Shown here one piece after another: positions 37,348 through 45,498 of a stretch of 64,000 nt of DNA. Each line of letters begins with the position of its first letter. Position 1 is the stretch's first letter. The DNA is taken from positions 122,399-186,398 of IMG/VR virus record IMGVR_UViG_3300003690_000002, one strand, 5' to 3'. Position numbers and translations under genes: made by a program. The stretch comes from a virus. The notes beneath the pieces are model-generated. The model searched no databases and was not told where the DNA came from. It worked only from the letters and a program-made list of their open reading frames with translations.

Positions 37348-38208
37348 CTATTTTATCGTTAAGTTTTTTAGTTGGTCGCCTGCCATCCAATTTAAATCTA
37401 CGCGACCTTTAAGACCAGGGCATTCGCCCCACCCGCTATATTGCCACACACCCCACTCCTTCCAATTGCGCAGTTGGGCTTCGGGACCAACAAGCGGCTT
37501 TTTACGAATATAATTTGCCCACCATACAGGATATTCAGCAAATTTGACATGATCCTCAGCCTTCGCATTGCGTATATAGAGGTTCCATGCCCAGCGGGCT
37601 GTATAAACAATCGCCTTTACGCCCCATTCGGCTTCAGCCAAGGAGAGCCATTCTAAATACCAATCGGCATTATATTGGTCATCTGTTTTCATACCTGCCT
37701 CAAGGTCGATGGCTGGAACTAGATTACCACACTTGATGCCTCCAACCGCTTGGAGCGTATCGCGAAAATGTTTAAACTCTGCGCGTGCGTCTGCTTCAGG
37801 GTTATCATATTTATTAAAATCTGGGCGCGCAAAATGATACGCGCCCACAATAACATTATTACTAACTGCACCTTTATAGCGATCAACCCAATTACGATTC
37901 ACATGATTCTGCCCTTCAGTAGCCTTTACCCACGCAAACTTTACACCGGCATTGACGGCTTTCGCCCAATCAACAGTGCCATTATGTGAACTAACATCGA
38001 TGCCAGCATGAACGGAAATGTTTAAAGCCCCTAGCGTTTGTTTGCCAGCAAGTCCATCAACTGTCAAATCATGAATAGATTGATAATCACTAACTGCTTT
38101 TTTTGTTTTTGGTCCAAAAACGCTATCTGCGCTGATATTAAGGCGTCCTTGTAGCCTTTTTACCTCTTGTCCTTTGTCTCCTTCTCGGAGAGTATAATAA
38201 AAACTCAT
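37348..38208 (-). CDS. Endolysin: peptidoglycan-binding domain plus GH25 lysozyme
   Basis: 286 residues. N-terminal PG-binding repeat (residues 1-65: GDKGQEVKRLQGRLNISADS, FGPKTKKAVSDYQ) and a GH25 muramidase domain from about 69: GIDVSSHNGTVDWAKAVNAG, WVKATEG, IVGAYHFARPD, PAIDLEAG (catalytic acidic pair) and YTARWAW. Cleaves the N-acetylmuramic acid linkage in host peptidoglycan; no signal peptide, so a holin is needed. Partner candidates: the transglycosylase at 43935-44486 and the TM protein at 28536. Confidence 0.9.
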   Translation of the reverse strand: MSFYYTLREGDKGQEVKRLQGRLNISADSVFGPKTKKAVSDYQSIHDLTVDGLAGKQTLGALNISVHAGIDVSSHNGTVDWAKAVNAGVKFAWVKATEGQNHVNRNWVDRYKGAVSNNVIVGAYHFARPDFNKYDNPEADARAEFKHFRDTLQAVGGIKCGNLVPAIDLEAGMKTDDQYNADWYLEWLSLAEAEWGVKAIVYTARWAWNLYIRNAKAEDHVKFAEYPVWWANYIRKKPLVGPEAQLRNWKEWGVWQYSGWGECPGLKGRVDLNWMAGDQLKNLTIK

Positions 38209-38232
38209 AATATATTTCCTTTTAATTAATCT

Positions 38233-38700
38233 TTAACGATTACCCGTTGATCCAAAACCGCGAGCGCCGCGCTCCGAGCGATAATTTAAAAATTTATCTG
38301 TCTCTACTTCTTCGACTCCACAGTGAATAATGGGAATCATTACTGCTTGCGCAATTTTTTCTCCTGGTTCAATAACTTGTGTTTTGTGTCCAACATTGTG
38401 TAAATTTATGTATAATTCTCCAGCATAACCAGGATCCACAACACAAGCCCCGACCAAAAGTTGTCGTTTGTGAGCCACACCCGATTTGTTTTTAATTTCC
38501 AACATATATCCATATGGTATCTCCATTTTTATTCCAGTTGATAATAGGCGTGATTCTTTAGGTGGAATATGAAAACTTTTTTCATCATATAGTTTTTTAT
38601 TACTATTGGAGCAATAATATATATCCAACCCAGCATCCATTTGATGTGCTCGTGACGGCAATATTGCATCTGGTCTAATTTTGTAAATTTTTAATTTCAT
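38233..38700 (-). CDS. dut: dUTPase
   Basis: 155 residues with the five trimeric dUTPase motifs: DAGLDIYY, NKSGVA, ACVVDPGYAGEL, AQAVMIPI and SERGARGFGSTG. Converts dUTP to dUMP and pyrophosphate, keeping uracil out of DNA and feeding thymidylate synthesis. 13 nt separate it from the DnaE gene. Confidence 0.93.
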   Translation of the reverse strand: MKLKIYKIRPDAILPSRAHQMDAGLDIYYCSNSNKKLYDEKSFHIPPKESRLLSTGIKMEIPYGYMLEIKNKSGVAHKRQLLVGACVVDPGYAGELYINLHNVGHKTQVIEPGEKIAQAVMIPIIHCGVEEVETDKFLNYRSERGARGFGSTGNR

Positions 38701-38713
38701 TTTTACAATCCTT

Positions 38714-41700
38714 TTATCCTAATAATCTAAAACTTTTATAAAATCCACGTGCACTATAACCCCATTGTTCACTATAATCCAGCTTTGCCATATAAGGACG
38801 ATTAATAAATACTTTGTCTTTATTCGGATTCACACCCCAGCATTTAATGTGGGTTGTAGTTGAGGTATTGTCAATAACTTTTAAAATCCAATATTCTTTT
38901 CCATTTTGTGTTATCTTACTTATAACCTCTCTTGGTATAAACCATGCAACTTGTAAATCTTTATCCCACTTTCCCAAAGGGGGCACGCAATGATAATTTA
39001 ATCGCTCATTAACGTCTTTACTTAAAACTAATTCCATCGGGAAAACACCAGTTAATGATACCAAATATTCAATTATTTCTTCATCTGAAAAATCTTTTTC
39101 TGGCTTATAAAGCTTAATATTCTCATGAAGTTTTTTAGGGCTTTTTGGTCTATCGACAGCGACACAAGACCAAAAATGTTTTCGACCGGTAAACCTATCA
39201 TCCATTAAGCTGTCTAATGCTTGGCTTCTTATGAGCACATCTAATGCTTTTTTATTTAACTTGCTATAAATAATATCTTCATTAAATATTAACTCTTCAA
39301 CTGTTTTAAATGGGCGACTATTAATAATCTGTAATATTGCAGCGTCTCCTAGTCCTTTTATAGAAGTTAATGGTTGAATTAATGTATTTGCATTTGTTCC
39401 AATTTCCCAGACAACTCCGGACTCATTTATATCTATTGGTTGAATTTCAAAACCGTGGCTTCTGGCGATGTTAATTGCTTTCTCTTTCCGGACTTCAGGC
39501 TCTTTATCAAGGAATGCGGCTAACCACTCAGAAGGATAATAATTAAATAACCAGGCGCATTGATAGGAAATAATAGAATAAGATACGGCATGTGATTTGT
39601 TAAAACCATATCCTGAAAAATATTCAAACTTTTTCCATAATGCGATAGCTGCTATTTCAGTCATTCCTTTTTCCAGGCATCCCACAATAAATTTAACCTT
39701 TATTTTATTTTTTTGCTCTATACCAGAACCTGTACCTTTTTTTGTGAGAAGCTTGCGAAGTTTATTTGCTTCGTCTAAGCTTATATTTTTTCCAAGCCTG
39801 TGTGCTAGAAGTGCAATTTGTTCTTGAAAGATTAAAAAACCATATGTTTCCTGTGTAACTTCTTTAACAATATCATTCTCATACTTTATTTTTCCAGGGT
39901 TTTCTTTTGCTTCGACATAGAGTTGATCAACATCAGCCCCTAATGGTCCTGGTCTATAAATAGCTGTAATCGATGCAATATTAATTATGTTTTTAGGTTT
40001 TGCCTTTTTACAAAATAATTGGGCTCCAGGCTCTGTGAATTGAAATATCCCAGCCCACTTGCCTTTGTGGAAAATATTGGTGTATACTTGATTATCTGCG
40101 AAATCGATTTTATCCGGATGGAGTTTGTCATTGTAATACTGCTGTATCTCTTCGAATGTCGGGCTCTTAATCCCGTGGTGTCGTTTTAAAATATGTCCAA
40201 TCGCACCTTCAATCATCTTTAATGTCGACAAACCAAGCACATCGAATTTAATGAACCCCATCGGTTCAAGGTGCCTAACGTTTTGACCTTCTGACCAGGG
40301 AGTTTGTCTGATTCCGCCACTATTAATTAAGGGCATGTGTTTATCTAAATCTTCCCCCACGACGATCCCCCCTGCGTGCCTAGATACTGATCGCAGTTGA
40401 CCATATAAAACATTAATATGATTTGCAATGTGCGGATATTTAGATAAAAATCCCTGTAATGAGCTAGAATACTCCATTACCTCTTCAAAAGTAGGAGTAT
40501 ATACACCTGCTTTAACTCCATGTTTTCTTTTGGCTAACGGTGTCGCTTCTTTTAACATCCTTGAAGTGACTAAATTAACTTCTGTAAAAGGAATTTCATA
40601 AAACTTTGAGATGTCCTTAATTAAAGAACGAAGCTGTAAAGTGTTAAAATTAGAGATTGGCACCACCGTATCGGCACCCCACTCTTCAATTAGTAATTCT
40701 TTCAGCTCCATTGGATCCGAAACATCATAATCAATATCAGGATATTCTTTTGTGTCTCTCCGAAGAAATCTTGAGAAGAGAAGATTATATTTAATTGGGT
40801 CGACTTGTGTAATCCCGAGAACATACGCAACAAGTGACCCAGCGGCAGATCCGCGCCCAGGTCCTGTAAGTTGTACTGAATTTGCTTTATTTGCAATTGC
40901 ATTCATGGTAAGAAAATACTTATTAAACCCCCTATCGTCAATAATATGTAATTCTTCGCGCAATCTATCTATATATTTCTTATTCGCATGTAGGTTTAAT
41001 ACTCTCAGCCCATCCAAACAAAGTTGAGAAAGTGCTTGGGAAGCCGTAAATCCGGCTGGAACAACAAAGTCGGGAAGACGCACTGTATTGTTTGGCAAAA
41101 ATGATTCTATGTACTCGTGAGCAATTTTATAGGTTTCTGTAATTGATGCCATAATTAACTTATCATCATATTTTACTCCGCACTCTTTAGAATAATTCTT
41201 ATAAGATTCCCACATCTGATCGCCATTTTTTGGATAAAGCTCATACCCGATTTCTTCAATGTCAATTGGAAGTTCCGATGTCATCCACTTTGGTGAGCCA
41301 CCCTTTCCTAACCAACCCAGCCTTTTGTAAAGTTCCCTGTCTTTCCAAGCAGTGGGAGATGGATAGTGGCTATCAGCAGTAGAAATTAAGCCAAAACCGT
41401 ATTTTTCTGATATTTGAATAATATATTTATTTAACTCGTGTTGTTCTGGTATGTTATTCCACTGAAGCTCTCCATACCATCGATCTTTAAAGATTGACAT
41501 CATTTTACGAGTGGTCTCTTCCATTGCCGCATAAACAGCCTCTTTACTCTTTTCTTTATTTTCCCAATAATTTCCGGCATATATGCCACCCAAACAGGCA
41601 CTTGTAGCGATTACTCCTTCACTATACTTTTGCAATGTTTTATAATCCATTCTAGGAAATCGATAGAAACCTTCTTTTGAATAAGACTTTGAAACCATCT

Positions 41701-42142
41701 TAAAAATGTTATTAAGACCGGTTTGATTCTGAGCTAAGAGAATTAAATGTCGCCGTCGATTTAAAACACTTTTGACTGCTTTTTTAGATGCGCCTTCATC
41801 TTCAATAGTGGTTGCTGATCTTGAGTCATCCAATCCTCTTTTTTCTTTCTTGTTAGCTTTTGCTTTTTCATATTCTCCGCGCCATTCTGAAAGACTTGGG
41901 AGGAAATAGGCTTCAACTCCAAATATTGGTTTAAAGCTTTTACCTTCTTTTTGCATTTCTTTTGCATGAAGTACTTGATATGCTAAACCATTCATGTTTC
42001 CATGGTCAGTGAGTGCTAGCGCATCGGAGCCATTTTTATATGCAAACTCCATATGTTCTTTAGGGTATCCTAATCCATCAAAAGGACTCCCTATCCCACT
42101 ATGCGCATGTAACCCAACAAACGGGATATCACTCTTCTTCAT
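38714..42142 (-). CDS. dnaE: DNA polymerase III alpha subunit (DnaE family)
   Basis: 1142 residues. N-terminal PHP domain (HAHSGIGSP near residue 13, ALTDHGNMNG near 43), then a C-family polymerase: PGRGSAAGSLVAYVLG, PDIDYDVSD near 470 (catalytic Asp pair), KFDVLGLSTL (third Asp), RPGPLGADVDQLY, and the finger region LTKKGTGSGIEQKNK / GYGFNKSHAVSYS. The C-terminal 200 residues include OB-like strands. Main replicative polymerase of this phage, in place of the T4-type family B gp43. A Pol A-type protein is also encoded at 57586-58785. Confidence 0.93.
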   Translation of the reverse strand: MKKSDIPFVGLHAHSGIGSPFDGLGYPKEHMEFAYKNGSDALALTDHGNMNGLAYQVLHAKEMQKEGKSFKPIFGVEAYFLPSLSEWRGEYEKAKANKKEKRGLDDSRSATTIEDEGASKKAVKSVLNRRRHLILLAQNQTGLNNIFKMVSKSYSKEGFYRFPRMDYKTLQKYSEGVIATSACLGGIYAGNYWENKEKSKEAVYAAMEETTRKMMSIFKDRWYGELQWNNIPEQHELNKYIIQISEKYGFGLISTADSHYPSPTAWKDRELYKRLGWLGKGGSPKWMTSELPIDIEEIGYELYPKNGDQMWESYKNYSKECGVKYDDKLIMASITETYKIAHEYIESFLPNNTVRLPDFVVPAGFTASQALSQLCLDGLRVLNLHANKKYIDRLREELHIIDDRGFNKYFLTMNAIANKANSVQLTGPGRGSAAGSLVAYVLGITQVDPIKYNLLFSRFLRRDTKEYPDIDYDVSDPMELKELLIEEWGADTVVPISNFNTLQLRSLIKDISKFYEIPFTEVNLVTSRMLKEATPLAKRKHGVKAGVYTPTFEEVMEYSSSLQGFLSKYPHIANHINVLYGQLRSVSRHAGGIVVGEDLDKHMPLINSGGIRQTPWSEGQNVRHLEPMGFIKFDVLGLSTLKMIEGAIGHILKRHHGIKSPTFEEIQQYYNDKLHPDKIDFADNQVYTNIFHKGKWAGIFQFTEPGAQLFCKKAKPKNIINIASITAIYRPGPLGADVDQLYVEAKENPGKIKYENDIVKEVTQETYGFLIFQEQIALLAHRLGKNISLDEANKLRKLLTKKGTGSGIEQKNKIKVKFIVGCLEKGMTEIAAIALWKKFEYFSGYGFNKSHAVSYSIISYQCAWLFNYYPSEWLAAFLDKEPEVRKEKAINIARSHGFEIQPIDINESGVVWEIGTNANTLIQPLTSIKGLGDAAILQIINSRPFKTVEELIFNEDIIYSKLNKKALDVLIRSQALDSLMDDRFTGRKHFWSCVAVDRPKSPKKLHENIKLYKPEKDFSDEEIIEYLVSLTGVFPMELVLSKDVNERLNYHCVPPLGKWDKDLQVAWFIPREVISKITQNGKEYWILKVIDNTSTTTHIKCWGVNPNKDKVFINRPYMAKLDYSEQWGYSARGFYKSFRLLG

Positions 42143-43037
42143 TATTTACTCCAATCGGATTCCATTCATGGTATCCTAGTAATTTTTTATGAGGTCTTTT
42201 AATCTTTCCACTCTCTTCTGCGGCAAGGAAAGCACGGAGATTGTCCCAATTATCAATATTATAATACCATGAAAGTTCTAATAAGTTTACATCTTCTATT
42301 TTAACAGGATTAAAAATTTTATCAAGTGAAAAAAATCTTGCAGACCATCTTTCTTCTTTTGATAATCTTTTTGCATTGGGATTTTTTGGTTTATATCCAT
42401 CATACTCTCCCGTACCCTCCTCTCTAATTACCTTATAACATGCTTTAAAATCATCGGCATCAAAAGTAAATCCTAAATATTCTCCATTTTTGACTGTTTT
42501 ATTGTTATACGAAAGAAAAAAAGCTTTTTTACTTGAAATTTTTCTTCTTGATGCTTTTAATATCTCTGGCTGGTATACTCCATAAGGAAAAGCCACATAA
42601 AACTTATCTGGTATTGTCCATATACTAATTGTTTTGCTTAACCAGTAAGAGGTCAGCGCGCCATACAAAACGCTCCAACCTAAACAATCTCTTTTATCTC
42701 TATCTTTTGGGTGTATAGGGACATAATATATCGGGATCTCTCTTTGTTTGGCTGTGGGGATTTGAAGGTTGCTATTGAAATAATTAATTGGATCATGCAC
42801 GTAACTTCCTAGCCTATATTTTATCAGTGGCTGCATTTCGTCATGACAAACAACCCAAATTGTCTCGCACCCGGCATATGCACATTCCCATACTGCCCGC
42901 TCTACGGCAAGGTAGTCTCTTGCGATAGGTTGCATACAATCATGCCATGGAAAATCAAAGTTTAAAGGTTGACCCGCCACTGGCACTATTCCTGCCAAGT
43001 GAAAAGAACTACTATTTTGTTTGCCTTTTTCGATCAT
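42129..43037 (-). CDS. Nucleotidyltransferase-like conserved phage protein
   Basis: 302 residues. LAGIVPVAGQPLNFDFPWHD and LAVERAVWECAYAGCETIWV resemble GT-A nucleotidyltransferase starts (sugar-nucleotide enzymes). Further: IPIYYVPIHPKDRDKRD, KFYVAFPYGVYQPEILK. A close arrangement is known in marine T4-like phages next to polymerase or replication genes; function unknown. Ends 14 nt inside the DnaE start. Confidence 0.6.
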   Translation of the reverse strand: MIEKGKQNSSSFHLAGIVPVAGQPLNFDFPWHDCMQPIARDYLAVERAVWECAYAGCETIWVVCHDEMQPLIKYRLGSYVHDPINYFNSNLQIPTAKQREIPIYYVPIHPKDRDKRDCLGWSVLYGALTSYWLSKTISIWTIPDKFYVAFPYGVYQPEILKASRRKISSKKAFFLSYNNKTVKNGEYLGFTFDADDFKACYKVIREEGTGEYDGYKPKNPNAKRLSKEERWSARFFSLDKIFNPVKIEDVNLLELSWYYNIDNWDNLRAFLAAEESGKIKRPHKKLLGYHEWNPIGVNNEEE

Positions 43038-43947
43038 TCTCTTTTAAATATGCATTCAACTTTATACCATAGTGGTTTAAAGTAACATTGTTATTTTTTA
43101 TTATATCTTCTTCGCTATCATAATTAAATTTAATATGATCACTATTTTTATAAAAATTCATTTTTACTTTTCTAACCTCTCTTCTTTCAACCTCTAACTT
43201 TAACTTATAATGTATCGGCTTTCCATCGGCACGATAACCATTTTTACTCCCAGTTATTCCAGCATTGTTCAACATTTTTAATGTTTTAAATTTAGCATAT
43301 GCGTCTGAATACTGATAATTCTCTAGCTGAGCCGTTGTTAAATATGAAACAGCAACGAGATCTTTTATTTCTTCGTGATAGCCGTGCAGACGCTTCGTTG
43401 GATAGAAAAATATATTTTTAACAAAACTATCTGTTGTTTCAAAAAAATTATAAGAATGTTTACTACACGGACGTGGTATCATCCAGTCTAAAACTTCTTT
43501 TTCATCATATTTTATAATCGGTAGTGGCAATCCATGTACGTTTTCATCATCAAAAATGAGAAGTTTATTAAAATTAATTTGTATAAGTCGAGCTTTCTTT
43601 ATCGTAATTAAAAGTTGTTTAGCTTTGATTCTTGTGGTTGTTGCTTTATCAATCAATATTAAACCAGATAATGATAATATAAAAAATAATCTATACCATA
43701 ATTCTAATTTAGAATTTCCTACTTTTTTTATTTTTTCTAAGCTTTTTAATTCCTTTGTAAGGTTATTAATGTTTAAACTATCTAAATTTATATCTGCACT
43801 AAAATATTCAAATAAATTAGGCACAAGAGGTGAATTAATAATTACTGGAATTCCATAAAGGTATGAATAGACTAAAGCGCCAAGGTTGCCCCCAATAATA
43901 ATTTGATCGTATTTATATATGTGCTCTCTTCGCTTTAACAATCGCAA
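43012..43947 (-). CDS. Conserved marine-phage protein
   Basis: 311 residues, TTG start inside the end of the lytic transglycosylase (13-nt overlap). YDQIIIGGNLGALVYSYLYG resembles a nucleotide or FAD-binding start; KLELWYRLFFILSLSGLI is hydrophobic; FYPTKRLHGYHEEIKDLVAV and AYAKFKTLKMLNNAGITGSK recur in marine T4-like phages next to the preceding gene type. Function unknown. Confidence 0.6.
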   Translation of the reverse strand: MRLLKRREHIYKYDQIIIGGNLGALVYSYLYGIPVIINSPLVPNLFEYFSADINLDSLNINNLTKELKSLEKIKKVGNSKLELWYRLFFILSLSGLILIDKATTTRIKAKQLLITIKKARLIQINFNKLLIFDDENVHGLPLPIIKYDEKEVLDWMIPRPCSKHSYNFFETTDSFVKNIFFYPTKRLHGYHEEIKDLVAVSYLTTAQLENYQYSDAYAKFKTLKMLNNAGITGSKNGYRADGKPIHYKLKLEVERREVRKVKMNFYKNSDHIKFNYDSEEDIIKNNNVTLNHYGIKLNAYLKENDRKRQTK

Positions 43948-44486
43948 CCAAATTCTATATCAACTTCTATTTCTCTTTCATGCTTATATATACGCTCGCA
44001 TTCTTGTAGTCGATCTATTTCGTTTCTAATTTTATTTGCCAATCTGCGTATTTTCCGAGAATAGCGCATTCCTGCCGCCGATGGGATCTTTCCCGTGCAT
44101 CGATATCCTGCAAAATATGAACAAACGGCAGTTTTTTCATTTCCTTTCGTGCGCTTATATTTATGTAGCCAATAGGAAAGAACTTTCGTTCCTGAGCGAA
44201 TATTAGTCGTAGGATCGAGCAATTGTTTACAAGTTGACTTTTTATTACCCACGCGCTTTTTGCCAGTAAATTTTGGAATTACTTGCATCAATCCACATGC
44301 TCCCGCGTGACTAATCGCGGTTGGTGTCCATCTGCTTTCATAATATATCATAGAAACAATAAGTTCTGGGCGAATTCCTTCTGCTTCAGCTTCATCAACA
44401 AGCACCTCCATGTTGTCGCATGCAATTTGTGCGTTTGGAAGCCCAAGGTTCATGACAGCCACGCATAATATATCTACTAATGTCAT
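43935..44486 (-). CDS. Lytic transglycosylase (SLT-like)
   Basis: 183 residues. LIVSMIYYESRWTPTAISHAG then GLMQVIPKFTG is the lysozyme-like SLT motif with Glu50 as catalyst. Further: NIRSGTKVLSYWLHKY and CSYFAGYRC. A Cys-containing C-terminal tail ends EFGCDC. No clear signal peptide beyond a weakly hydrophobic N-terminus (VDILCVAVMNLG). Could be a tail-associated or lysis muralytic enzyme. Confidence 0.8.
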   Translation of the reverse strand: MTLVDILCVAVMNLGLPNAQIACDNMEVLVDEAEAEGIRPELIVSMIYYESRWTPTAISHAGACGLMQVIPKFTGKKRVGNKKSTCKQLLDPTTNIRSGTKVLSYWLHKYKRTKGNEKTAVCSYFAGYRCTGKIPSAAGMRYSRKIRRLANKIRNEIDRLQECERIYKHEREIEVDIEFGCDC

Positions 44487-44504
44487 AATAATAAAATTCC
44501 TACT

Positions 44505-45203
44505 TTACCACGTTTGCCCTGATCGACTTTTTTTCATGGCTTCAATCCAAGACTTGGGCTGACCAGTTTTAGATTTTTCTATTTCTTTTAATTGAAAATG
44601 TTTTCCCTTCACTCTGGACCAAAATGGCTCATCATCTTGTACCGTTTCTACAGACCTCCAAGGTCCAGCCCAATCTTCATTAATTTCAGAACCATTGCTT
44701 GAATAAGCACGAATATCCTTAAAGGTTTTTCCAGAAGTCGATGTAGCAGTTTCTCCAAAAATAAATGCTTCTTGTCCATATTTTTGAGCCATTTCTGCCA
44801 TCATATCAAATAGAGCTTTGCTCGGGCTTTCTTCTTCCCTTTGAACATCAGGTCTACTATGAGAAGTAACTAAAATTGTATTTTCTGTTACAAAAATAGG
44901 CTCTTTTAGCCGCACCTCTTTCTCTTCGCCCGTCTCTGGGTCGACAACTGTTTCAGTCGTCTCTTTATATCCCCCTTTCACTTCAGTAAAGGGAAATCCT
45001 GCATTTTTTAAATTATTTTTCAGTTCTCTATACCTTTGCAAATTTTCTTTATTTGAATATTCATGTCTATCTGCCGTAATCATAGAAAAAGCCTGACCTC
45101 CTTGAATATGCTGTCTAATTCTATTATATGATGTTTCATATAATATATTTTTATTAGATTTTCGAACTAAGTTTTTTACTTGTTCTTTTGACAAACGAGC
45201 CAT
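44505..45203 (-). CDS. DUF3293-like protein
   Basis: 232 residues from the ATG at 45203. N-terminus RLSKEQVKNLVRKSNKNILY is tag-like but distinct. QAFSMITADRHEYSNKENLQ and RELKNNLKNAGFPFTEVKGG match the phage/bacterial DUF3293 layout. A central acidic hinge (DPETGEEKEVRL) and IFGETATSTSG follow. Role unknown. Confidence 0.6.
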   Translation of the reverse strand: MARLSKEQVKNLVRKSNKNILYETSYNRIRQHIQGGQAFSMITADRHEYSNKENLQRYRELKNNLKNAGFPFTEVKGGYKETTETVVDPETGEEKEVRLKEPIFVTENTILVTSHSRPDVQREEESPSKALFDMMAEMAQKYGQEAFIFGETATSTSGKTFKDIRAYSSNGSEINEDWAGPWRSVETVQDDEPFWSRVKGKHFQLKEIEKSKTGQPKSWIEAMKKSRSGQTW

Positions 45204-45205
45204 TA

Positions 45206-45487
45206 TTATTCTCCCTTGCAAGTACCTAGCACATGATTTTCTAATAATAAATAGAACTTTAAATTATTAATATTAATTTCTTGGACCATCGAATTATCAA
45301 CCACAACTAGACAATTTAATTCAATTTCTAGCTTACAATCTGGTGCAGCTGCACATACTCTATATATATCATGTAGTGATTTTATTTTATAATCTTCTGG
45401 AACTAAAATTGTTGTTTTTTCTTTATCTTCTTTTTTGTTACTAATTAGCTCAAGTAACAAATGTCTATTTAGTGGGCATAAATCCAT
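45206..45487 (-). CDS. GroES/gp31-like co-chaperonin
   Basis: 93 residues from the ATG at 45487 (AAGGAG site, next to the stop of NrdJ). PLNRHLLLELISNKKEDKE then ILVPEDYK, and FYLLLENHVLG at the end, follow the GroES-type fold of phage co-chaperonins (T4 gp31: starts with PLxxxxL, mobile loop, ends ENHVLG-like). Would cap the GroEL ring. The phage GroEL gene (28856) lies 15 kb away. Confidence 0.6.
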   Translation of the reverse strand: MDLCPLNRHLLLELISNKKEDKEKTTILVPEDYKIKSLHDIYRVCAAAPDCKLEIELNCLVVVDNSMVQEININNLKFYLLLENHVLGTCKGE

Positions 45488-45498
45488 TTCTTCTCCTT

